From NCBI GenBank assembly GCA_934667845.1, contig CAKUMQ010000048.1:1-20064 (forward strand): a stretch of 20,064 nt of DNA. The letters are read 5' to 3'. This document shows positions 1 through 5,726 of this stretch, piece by piece. Under the pieces are notes generated by a model that was not told where the DNA came from, did not search any database, and saw only the letters and a program-made list of their open reading frames with translations. The stretch is from an uncultured Eubacteriales bacterium (lineage in GTDB: Bacteria; Bacillota; Clostridia; Oscillospirales; Acutalibacteraceae). The stretch's first letter is position 1. The number at the start of each line of letters is the position of its first letter. The position numbers were made by a program, and so were the translations under genes.

Positions 1-72
<72 letters not shown>

Positions 73-74
73 AC

Positions 75-127
75 AAAACCCGCGAGGTTCTGCCTTTATT
101 GGCAGAGCTTCGCGGGTTTTATTTTTG
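75..127 (+). terminator. Rho-independent terminator after tRNA-Ala
   Basis: A long, slightly imperfect stem (AAAACCCGCGA... paired with ...TCGCGGGTTTT, and an inner part closed by TCTGCC/GGCAGA) surrounds the loop TTTATT and runs into a T-rich tract at 117-126. It starts three bases after the tRNA CCA, so it should end tRNA transcription and insulate the lipoprotein array. Confidence 0.9.
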
Positions 128-191
128 CTTTTTCGCGAAAAAAACTGTGCCGCCGATCACACGGCGGAATACATAAAGGGAGGAACCGGCA
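128..191 (+). promoter_or_regulatory. Leader of the first lipoprotein gene
   Basis: This short gap holds a perfect A/T-flanked palindrome TTTTTCGCGAAAAA (129-142), a 6-bp hairpin CCGCCG/CGGCGG with loop ATCACA (150-167), the element GAATACATAAA (167-177) that recurs before the fourth and seventh array genes, and the ribosome site GGGAGG (178-183). I see no convincing -35/-10 pair, although a promoter for the array would be expected here. Confidence 0.45.
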
Positions 192-890
192 ATGAAAAAA
201 TGGATCGCGCTGCTTTTGGCGGCGGTATTGTGTTTGAGCCTTGCGGCCTGCGGCGAAAAGGGCGGGGAGACCGGCGCGGACGGGTCGCAGGAGCAGTCCG
301 CCGCTTCTGCCGCTTCCGCTGCTTCTGCCGCTTCCGCGCAGGACGCGGACGGAACGGACGGAACGGGCGGTACGAAGCCGCAGAAGCAGACGATTGAAAT
401 CACGCTGGATAACTGGCAGGAGTATTTTGAGTTTCGCCCTGTCGTGCACGAAACTAAGAATTCTTATAATGAGCTTACAGGAATGCAGGTGATCTATAAG
501 TTCTTTCCCAAAGAAGCCATTGCAGAAAGCATTGCTGTTCCCGATGCACTTGATGATGACCGAATCGTGTTTGATGTGCAGTACATTGATCCCTACGCTT
601 GTCTCTACCGCTACGATCTGAATACCAAAAAGCTGACGGTCGGAGAATTTGCAGAGGACAGTTCCCCGTATCGTGCGGACGATTTGCTGCCATCGTATGA
701 CGAGAGCGGAACATACGACAGCGCGAATGACCCCGGTTATTTCCCTACAGATGGGTATATGGTAATTACATTCCCGCTAAACAAATATATGGACTGTACC
801 GTAAAGGACAATATCATGGAATCTTACGGATATGCTATTTCGTCTGTGGAGATCACCCGGATCAAAGGGACTTTCACGATCCTGAAATAA
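192..890 (+). CDS. Array lipoprotein 1 (class A), unknown function
   Basis: A 232-residue secreted lipoprotein. It has a positive N-terminus, a hydrophobic core and a lipobox LAAC with the lipidated Cys at residue 20, so it should be anchored to the outer face of the membrane. Residues 21-65 are an S/A/G/D-rich low-complexity linker. DNWQEYFE follows at 73-80, then a beta-rich domain that ends in an ITRIKG motif. The linker has the longest SAA repeat of the array. The C-terminal domain is close to that of array gene 5 (both carry YKFFPKEAIA and DPYAC). The start is fixed by the GGGAGG site 8 bases upstream and by the signal peptide. It is probably cotranscribed with the following paralogues, since no terminator with a T tract separates them. 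Binding of a surface ligand is possible, but nothing in the sequence shows a substrate. Confidence 0.88.
   Translation: MKKWIALLLAAVLCLSLAACGEKGGETGADGSQEQSAASAASAASAASAQDADGTDGTGGTKPQKQTIEITLDNWQEYFEFRPVVHETKNSYNELTGMQVIYKFFPKEAIAESIAVPDALDDDRIVFDVQYIDPYACLYRYDLNTKKLTVGEFAEDSSPYRADDLLPSYDESGTYDSANDPGYFPTDGYMVITFPLNKYMDCTVKDNIMESYGYAISSVEITRIKGTFTILK
300..335 (+). repeat. Two tandem 18-bp units in the linker of lipoprotein 1
   Basis: The unit GCCGCTTCTGCCGCTTCC (300-317) is followed by a copy with one change (318-335), encoding repeated SAA. Array genes 5, 6 and 7 have one unit at the same place and gene 2 has a diverged version. The copy number change keeps the reading frame and only alters linker length. 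Confidence 0.85.
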
Positions 891-900
891 TCACCGAAAG

Positions 901-924
901 CGGGGCGCGCGTCCCGTGACACGG
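901..924 (+). repeat. Intergenic hairpin repeat, copy before lipoprotein 2
   Basis: CGGGGCGCGCGTCCCG (901-916) is nearly self-complementary, with one G-T wobble. It overlaps a second palindrome CCGTGACACGG (914-924). The two stems share bases and could not form together. No T tract follows, so it is not a standard terminator. Related sequences precede array genes 3, 5, 6 and 7. Confidence 0.7.
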
Positions 925-942
925 TAAAGGGAGGAACCGGCA

Positions 943-1680
943 ATGAAAAAATGGATCGCGCTGCTTTTGACGGCGGTGCTGTGTGTAAGCCTTGCGGCTT
1001 GCGGCGAAAAGGACGGGGAGACCGATGCGGACGGGTCGCAGGAGCAGTCCGCCGCTCCTGCCTCCTCTGCCGCTTCCGCGCAGGACGCGGACGGAACGGA
1101 AGGAACGGGTGGCACAGAGCCGCAGAAGCAGACGATTGAGATCACGCTGGATAACTGGCAGGAGTATTTTGAAATTAACCGATACTTAAGTCTTAAGTAT
1201 TATCCCAACGATTTTAACGAACCGACGGATAATAAACACTTTTGGCTTTTTTCCGTACTTGAATTAAAGGAGAAATATTCCGACTACAGCGCACTCGGTG
1301 TTACCGTTCAGTATGATGTGGATTATTTCCCCAGTGATATTATCTATCATTTGGAGGATTTCTCATTTCGGCTTACGGACTGCGTTTCTCATCCGGAGGC
1401 AAGCGTGGAGGAAAGCGATTTTGTGCGAAACGCGACTACCAAATTTGATGTTTCCCGAGCTGTCACGATATGCCATCACAGGATCGTTGACGGCAAGGTT
1501 GTAAAAGATGAGATCGAGTATAATAACGAAGAAAAAGGGTGGACCGAAGAGCCCCGGTTTGGGGTATGCCTTGGCGATGGCAGAATCGATGAAAACGAGG
1601 ACGGAACGGGATATATTGGGAAATGCCCCACCAATATTCGGATCACCCGGATCGAGGGTGCGTTAAAATACGGCGCTTAA
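943..1680 (+). CDS. Array lipoprotein 2 (class B), unknown function
   Basis: A 245-residue lipoprotein with Cys20 in an LAAC lipobox, a short S/A-rich linker and DNWQEYFE at 70-77. The following domain is of class B, with the motifs KEKYSDY, VQYDVDY and LEDFSF, and ends in ITRIEG. The same domain recurs in array gene 4. The DNA of the first 75 or so codons and the leader nearly matches array genes 1 and 5, including many synonymous positions, while the rest does not. The start has a GGGAGG site. The gap to gene 1 is 52 bases and holds only the hairpin repeat, which suggests one transcript. Function is not recognisable; surface display is inferred from the lipobox. Confidence 0.88.
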   Translation: MKKWIALLLTAVLCVSLAACGEKDGETDADGSQEQSAAPASSAASAQDADGTEGTGGTEPQKQTIEITLDNWQEYFEINRYLSLKYYPNDFNEPTDNKHFWLFSVLELKEKYSDYSALGVTVQYDVDYFPSDIIYHLEDFSFRLTDCVSHPEASVEESDFVRNATTKFDVSRAVTICHHRIVDGKVVKDEIEYNNEEKGWTEEPRFGVCLGDGRIDENEDGTGYIGKCPTNIRITRIEGALKYGA

Positions 1681-1690
1681 ATACCGAAAG

Positions 1691-1706
1691 CGGGGCGCGC
1701 GTCCCG
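1691..1706 (+). repeat. Intergenic hairpin repeat, copy before lipoprotein 3
   Basis: This is the same 16-base near-palindrome as at 901-916, with identical flanks upstream (CCGAAAG). The downstream palindrome CCGTGACACGG is broken here (CCGTGATATGAC), so only the first of the two alternative stems is kept. Confidence 0.65.
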
Positions 1707-1732
1707 TGATATGACAAAGGGAGGAACTGACA

Positions 1733-2356
1733 GTGAAAAAATGGATCGCGCTGCTTTTGGCGGCGGTATTGTGTGTAAGCCTTGCGGCTTGCGGCGACCC
1801 AGATAATAATCACGAGTCAGAGGCGGGGCAGACAGGCAGCTTTGACGGGTCAGAAACAGAACAGACAGGTGATATAGACGACAGCTCAACAGAATCAGCC
1901 GAACCTATCGTAACAAAAGAGGATATGGATGGGTTTTGGATTACAAGCAACGGTTATTATATCATTTTTGATGGGGATAACATTTATTCCATTGAATCTG
2001 TGGAGGGTTATACAGATATTAAATCCAGCGTGGTTTACTCCTTTAAGGATGCATCCGAAAATGAGCTTAATGATGTATGGCTTAATGGTGTATGGGTAGA
2101 CTATGGCTATTCCATTGAAGGGAACAAACTGTCATTTAACACAAACTGCGGGGAAGAAACCTTCGTTTATGAAATCATGAAGAGGGACGACACACTCTCT
2201 TTGAAGTTTATAGAAAGAGAACGTGAGGGTGCATGTCCGAACCAGATATTGCCGGCAGTGATGATCGCCGATCTGACAAAGGCATACGATTTGAACAAAC
2301 AGCCTCTTTTAGACGCTTCTGAGCTGGAGGCTCTTTTGCCGCAAACAGGGGAATGA
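1733..2356 (+). CDS. Array lipoprotein 3 (class X): shared signal peptide on an unrelated domain
   Basis: A 207-residue lipoprotein. The leader, the signal peptide and the lipobox LAAC (Cys20) match the other array genes at DNA level up to about base 1797, two codons past the Cys, and then identity stops abruptly. The mature part is a D/E/S/T-rich linker followed by a beta-rich domain starting near residue 64 with FWITSNGYYIIFDGDN, reminiscent of small lipocalin-like lipoprotein domains. It has neither DNWQEYFE nor ITRI. The start is GTG, unlike the ATG of the other six, and is supported by GGGAGG and by alignment to the shared signal peptide. The body is visibly more AT-rich than the signal peptide. 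Function is unknown. Confidence 0.85.
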   Translation: MKKWIALLLAAVLCVSLAACGDPDNNHESEAGQTGSFDGSETEQTGDIDDSSTESAEPIVTKEDMDGFWITSNGYYIIFDGDNIYSIESVEGYTDIKSSVVYSFKDASENELNDVWLNGVWVDYGYSIEGNKLSFNTNCGEETFVYEIMKRDDTLSLKFIEREREGACPNQILPAVMIADLTKAYDLNKQPLLDASELEALLPQTGE

Positions 2357-2396
2357 GCGGCAGGACTATTTTGAGATCAGGCAAAAGCGTTGGTAG
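2352..2396 (+). pseudogene. Possible remnant of the DNWQEYFE motif
   Basis: Just past the stop of lipoprotein 3, the frame shifted by one base (codons from 2352) reads NERQDYFEIRQKRW and then a TAG stop. This resembles the (D)NWQEYFEI(R) boundary motif of the array genes, and its DNA (GGCAGGACTATTTTGAGATC) differs from the corresponding stretch of array gene 7 at one position. It looks like the leftover of a lost or recombined class B or C copy. Confidence 0.5.
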
Positions 2397-2425
2397 ATAT
2401 ACCCCTCCCAGAGCTTTCCCGATAA

Positions 2426-2455
2426 GAATACATAAATGAAAGAGGTAAAAAGACG
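2426..2455 (+). promoter_or_regulatory. Type II leader of lipoprotein 4
   Basis: GAATACATAAA (2426-2436) is followed by a purine-rich site containing AGAGG about 10 bases before the ATG. This differs from the GGGAGGAACCGGCA leader of genes 1, 2, 5 and 6 but almost matches the leader of gene 7 (4763-4791). Confidence 0.6.
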
Positions 2456-3220
2456 ATGAAAAGAGTATTTACCTTTCTTTTGGCGGCAGCCATGTGCTTT
2501 TCTCTTGCGGCCTGTGCCGGAAGCGGCGAGCTTGAAAAGTACAAGAAGTATGAAGCGCTGTTTGATTATATGGAAGCAGAGGATTACGAAGGCGCGCTTG
2601 CGGAGATCACCAGAATGAGCGAAAAGGGTAAAGACACCGGTGCGTCGGAGACTTCACAGCAGAAGGAAGCAAAGTTGGCAGAGATCGAGATCACGCCGGA
2701 TAACTGGCAGGAGTATTTTGAGCTCAAGCAGTATTTAAGTGTTTACTACGAAGCAAATGCATTTAATGAAGCAACACGCAGGAGCCTTACACTTATGACG
2801 ATCCTTAAGCCCAAAGAGGAATATTCCGACTACAACCCTCTTGGAATTACTTTTCAGTACGATGTGGATTATTCCCCCCGTGATGTTGTCTATCATTTGG
2901 AGGATTTCTCATTTGAATTGACGAACTGTGTTTCTCATCCGGAAGCAACCGTTGAGGAACGTAATTTTGTGCGAAACAAGACTGCTCAGTTTGCGCTTGA
3001 ATATGGCACGTCGATACTCCGTTTCAGGATCGTTGACAGCAAAGTTGTACATGACTATATTCAATATACCAACGCCGAACGCGGCGAAAAAGGGCGATTC
3101 GGCGTTGGCATTGACAGCGGTAGGATCGAAGAAAACGAAGACGGAACCGGATTTATTCAGTATTGTCCCGCAAACTTTCAGATCACCCGGATCGAGGGCA
3201 CGTTAAAATACGACGCCTGA
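2456..3220 (+). CDS. Array lipoprotein 4 (class B) with a helical spacer, unknown function
   Basis: A 254-residue lipoprotein with Cys20 in LAAC. Its signal peptide begins MKRVFTF and is of a different type from genes 1-3, 5 and 6. In place of the S/A linker it has a charged, probably helical stretch at about residues 26-60 (LEKYKKYEALFDYMEAEDYE), which resembles a single TPR-like hairpin. DNWQEYFE lies at 82-89, then a class B domain (KEEYSDY, FQYDVDY, LEDFSFEL) ending in ITRIEG, close to array gene 2 in protein sequence. It may represent the ancestral, unconverted architecture of the family; that is inference. No enzymatic motif is visible. Confidence 0.88.
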   Translation: MKRVFTFLLAAAMCFSLAACAGSGELEKYKKYEALFDYMEAEDYEGALAEITRMSEKGKDTGASETSQQKEAKLAEIEITPDNWQEYFELKQYLSVYYEANAFNEATRRSLTLMTILKPKEEYSDYNPLGITFQYDVDYSPRDVVYHLEDFSFELTNCVSHPEATVEERNFVRNKTAQFALEYGTSILRFRIVDSKVVHDYIQYTNAERGEKGRFGVGIDSGRIEENEDGTGFIQYCPANFQITRIEGTLKYDA

Positions 3221-3228
3221 ATAGGGAG

Positions 3229-3250
3229 CGGGGCGCGTCCCGTGACACGG
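3229..3250 (+). repeat. Intergenic hairpin repeat, copy before lipoprotein 5
   Basis: A two-base shorter version, CGGGGCGCGTCCCG (3229-3242), overlaps the intact palindrome CCGTGACACGG (3240-3250). The layout is the same as before gene 2, with the ribosome site AAAGGAGG directly downstream. Confidence 0.65.
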
Positions 3251-3268
3251 TAAAAGGAGGAACCGGCA

Positions 3269-3943
3269 ATGAAAAAACGGATCGCGCTGCTTTTGGCGGC
3301 GGTGCTGTGCCTAAGCCTTGCGGCTTGCGGCGAAAAGGGCGGGGAGACCGGCGCAGACGGGTCGCAGGGGCAGTCTGCCGCTTCTGCCGTTTCCGCGCAG
3401 GACGCGGACGGAACGGGCGATAAAGCGCAGACGAAGCAGACCGTTGAGGTCACATTGGACAACTGGCAGGAGTATTTTGAATTTCGCACTGTCGTGAGTG
3501 TAAACAAAGACTCTTATAATGAAATCACGGGAATGCATGTGTATTATAAATTCTTTCCCAAAGAAGCTATTGCCAAAAACATCGTTACTGTCGAAGGATG
3601 GGGTGATGATGACCGAATCGTGTTTGATGTGCAGTACATTGACCCCTATGCCTGTATCTACCGCTACGATCTGAATACACAAGAGCTGACGGTCGAAAAA
3701 TTTACAGAGAGCAGTTCCCCTTATCGTGCGGACGATCTGTTACCGTCTGAGGACAAGAGCGGAACATACGATAGCCGGTATAACGAGGGCTATTTCCCTA
3801 CAGATGGGTATCAGGTTATCGCAACGCCGCTGACTGAATATAGGGATTGTACCATAAAGGACAATATCATTGAATGTTACGGATATGCTATTTCGTCTGC
3901 GGAGATCACCCGGATCAAAGGTGTTTTCACGATCCTGAAATAA
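3269..3943 (+). CDS. Array lipoprotein 5 (class A), unknown function
   Basis: A 224-residue lipoprotein with the lipobox LAAC (Cys20), a short linker containing one SAA unit, DNWQEYFE at 64-71 and a class A domain. It is close to array gene 1 over its whole length: shared stretches include SYNEITGM, YKFFPKEAIA, FDVQYIDPYAC and the C-terminal ITRIKG. The linker end (DKAQTKQT) instead matches genes 6 and 7, so the gene combines linker features of one neighbour group with the C-terminal domain of another. The start is supported by AAAGGAGG. It is probably in the same transcript as its neighbours. Function is not recognisable. Confidence 0.88.
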   Translation: MKKRIALLLAAVLCLSLAACGEKGGETGADGSQGQSAASAVSAQDADGTGDKAQTKQTVEVTLDNWQEYFEFRTVVSVNKDSYNEITGMHVYYKFFPKEAIAKNIVTVEGWGDDDRIVFDVQYIDPYACIYRYDLNTQELTVEKFTESSSPYRADDLLPSEDKSGTYDSRYNEGYFPTDGYQVIATPLTEYRDCTIKDNIIECYGYAISSAEITRIKGVFTILK

Positions 3944-3959
3944 TCACCGGGAGGAACGA

Positions 3960-3982
3960 GGTGCGTCCCGTGACACGATAAA
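3960..3982 (+). repeat. Degenerate intergenic repeat before lipoprotein 6
   Basis: Only the right half of the repeat is kept (TGCGTCCCGTGACACGATAAAG). The GGGG arm is replaced by GGGAGGAACGAGG, so the first hairpin is lost and the second palindrome has one mismatch. The ribosome site GGGAGG remains immediately downstream. Confidence 0.5.
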
Positions 3983-3996
3983 GGGAGGAACCGGCA

Positions 3997-4722
3997 ATGA
4001 GAAAACGGATCGCGCTGCTTTTGGCGGCGGTGCTGTGTGTAAGCCTTGCGGCTTGCGGCGAAAAGGATGGGGAGACCGTCGCCGACGGGTCGCAGGAGCC
4101 GTCTGCCGCTTCTGCCGCTTCCGCGCAGGATGCGGACGGAACGGACGATAAAGCGCAGACGAAGCAGACCGTTGAGGTCACATTGGACAACTGGCAGGAG
4201 TATTTTGAGATCCATGAGTACTTGGAAGGTTTTGTTTCCACAAATGCATTTGACGAAGCTACTAGTTCTATTTATTTCTTCTATACAGTATTTCAACTCA
4301 AAAACGAGTTTGCTGAAAATCTGATTTCTTATGATGTGGCAGTTGAATATGATGCCGATTACAGCAAAAAGAATATTACTTTCAATGCGGTAGATTTTAC
4401 TTTCAATGTGACCGCAAATGAAGATGACAGTGCAGGCACTTATGATGAAACGACATTTTCCAGAGGACGAACAGGAAAATTAGATCGTGTGAGTGTTGTG
4501 CGTAGTTGGATAGAGAATGGAAAGGTTGAGACAGAAACTATTCCATTGCCGGCAGCTATACTTATCAGCGGACATTGTCAGAAAAGTCATGTAGAAGAGA
4601 TAGGTTTGGTTTTTCTGGATGATGATACAGTCTGGAGCGAAATGCGTGAGGGATATGTAGATTATTGCGTTGAGAACTTTAACATTACCCGTATTGAAGG
4701 TACGCTCGTCATATCTCAATAA
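3997..4722 (+). CDS. Array lipoprotein 6 (class C), unknown function
   Basis: A 241-residue lipoprotein with Cys20 in LAAC, an S/A-rich linker with one SAA unit and DNWQEYFE at 64-71. The C-terminal domain is class C, with EYLEGF, AVEYDADY and FNAVDFTFNV, ending in ITRIEG. Its closest relative in the window is array gene 7. The linker and motif DNA of the two is nearly identical over roughly 180 bases, whereas the domains beyond it have diverged strongly. The body is AT-richer than the 5' third. The VEYDADY strand corresponds to VQYDVDY of class B, so classes B and C are probably variants of one fold. No catalytic motif is seen. Confidence 0.88.
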   Translation: MRKRIALLLAAVLCVSLAACGEKDGETVADGSQEPSAASAASAQDADGTDDKAQTKQTVEVTLDNWQEYFEIHEYLEGFVSTNAFDEATSSIYFFYTVFQLKNEFAENLISYDVAVEYDADYSKKNITFNAVDFTFNVTANEDDSAGTYDETTFSRGRTGKLDRVSVVRSWIENGKVETETIPLPAAILISGHCQKSHVEEIGLVFLDDDTVWSEMREGYVDYCVENFNITRIEGTLVISQ

Positions 4723-4740
4723 TCGTTGCTGCATAAGGCG

Positions 4741-4773
4741 CGGGGCGCGTGTCCCGTGACACGAATACATAAA
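4741..4773 (+). repeat. Hairpin repeat fused to a type II leader before lipoprotein 7
   Basis: CGGGGCGCGTGTCCCG (4741-4756) is the near-palindrome of the array. It runs into GTGACACG and then directly into GAATACATAAA (4763-4773), the element of the gene 4 leader. This joins the two leader types in one gap. Confidence 0.6.
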
Positions 4774-4791
4774 TGAAAGAGGAAAAAGACA

Positions 4792-5529
4792 ATGAAAAGA
4801 GTATTTGTCATTCTTTTGGCGGCGGTGCTGTGTGTAAGCCTTGCGGCTTGCGGCGAAAAGGGCGGGGAGACCGATGCGGACGGGTCGCAGGAGCCGTCTG
4901 CCGCTTCTGCCGCTTCCGCGCAGGATGCGGACGGAACGGACGATAAAGCGCAGACGAAGCAGACCATTGAGGTCACATTGGATAACTGGCAGGAGTATTT
5001 TGAGATCAGAGAATATTTAGGAAGCAGCATCGTTACGAATGACTTTGGTGAACCTACGAAATACTTTTATGATGTATTCACGCTTTTTGCCGTGAAAGAA
5101 GAATTGGCAGAAAACGTTGTTTCGTGTGATGTGGTGATCGAATACGATGCGGACAGCAGTCCGAAAAATATTTCCTTCAATGCCAAGGATATGACCTTTG
5201 AAATCACGGGGGATTGTGAGAATGAGTTTATTCCGGACGATTATCTTGACAGTTCTCGTTTTACGCGAGGCGCTACGGCAAAATTAGGGGATGAATATAT
5301 TCACCACGACACTTTCAAAGACGGAAAAGTTGAGAGCGTTCCGGTAATAGTGCCTTATTCCACCTTGATCAGCGGATTTGACAACAACTCAACAAACGGA
5401 GCGTCTATCCTTAATGACGATAAAATTGTATGGAGCGAATGGAAAGAAAACAATGAGGGGTATATATTGAAATATACCGAAAACGTCAGGATCACGCGCA
5501 TTCAGGGGAAATTAGTCTTAAATCAATGA
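4792..5529 (+). CDS. Array lipoprotein 7 (class C) with a chimeric 5' end, unknown function
   Basis: A 245-residue lipoprotein, last of the array. The first five residues and the leader (MKRVF) match array gene 4, whereas the signal peptide from about residue 9, the lipobox LAAC (Cys20) and the linker match gene 6, so the 5' end looks recombinant. DNWQEYFE lies at 64-71 and the class C domain follows (EYLGSS, VIEYDAD, FNAKDMTFEI), ending in ITRIQG. The ATG has an AAGAGG site about 9 bases upstream. Function is unknown; surface anchoring is inferred from the signal peptide. Confidence 0.88.
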   Translation: MKRVFVILLAAVLCVSLAACGEKGGETDADGSQEPSAASAASAQDADGTDDKAQTKQTIEVTLDNWQEYFEIREYLGSSIVTNDFGEPTKYFYDVFTLFAVKEELAENVVSCDVVIEYDADSSPKNISFNAKDMTFEITGDCENEFIPDDYLDSSRFTRGATAKLGDEYIHHDTFKDGKVESVPVIVPYSTLISGFDNNSTNGASILNDDKIVWSEWKENNEGYILKYTENVRITRIQGKLVLNQ

Positions 5530-5556
5530 TCTTACAAGGATATATTCGCACCGATA

Positions 5557-5596
5557 ACAGCGGCAGACAGGCTCAGAGGGGCAGGTCTGCCGCTGT
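5557..5596 (+). terminator. Strong hairpin after the lipoprotein array, possible terminator
   Basis: A perfect 12-bp inverted repeat, ACAGCGGCAGAC (5557-5568) and GTCTGCCGCTGT (5585-5596), encloses a 16-base loop. It begins 28 bases after the last lipoprotein stop. The sequence after it (GTGTTGATTG) is only weakly T-rich, so termination may be inefficient, or the structure may act as an mRNA 3' stabiliser. Confidence 0.55.
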
Positions 5597-5655
5597 GTGT
5601 TGATTGCCTGTCCGCCTGCCGTTTTCGGCTCTGCGCTTTGACGTCGAAAAAAAGG

Positions 5656-5684
5656 TTGCGAAATGCCGCCGGATTTGTTATAAT
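5656..5684 (+). promoter_or_regulatory. Sigma-A promoter for the thyX operon
   Basis: TTGCGA (5656-5661) and a perfect TATAAT (5679-5684) are separated by exactly 17 bases. Transcription should start near 5691, giving a leader of about 35 bases before the thyX start. No terminator appears between here and 13313, so this promoter may drive nine genes. Confidence 0.85.
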
Positions 5685-5726
5685 TAACACTAACTATGGA
5701 GAAGTTAAGGAAAGGAGCGATGCGGA

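Noticed and set aside
129..142. TTTTTCGCGAAAAA palindrome as an operator
   Set aside because: A single A/T-flanked palindrome that follows a terminator T tract; no matching regulator or second copy is seen, so it stays a note within the leader entry.
96..5030. Repeated minus-strand reading frames with similar Ala/Glu/Cys-rich proteins across the lipoprotein array
   Set aside because: They are the reverse complement of the repeated signal peptide and linker DNA. They lack ribosome sites and overlap well-supported lipoprotein genes.
192..5529. CRISPR-like or other repeat-spacer array
   Set aside because: The repeats are long coding modules with irregular spacing of hundreds of bases, not short direct repeats with short spacers.
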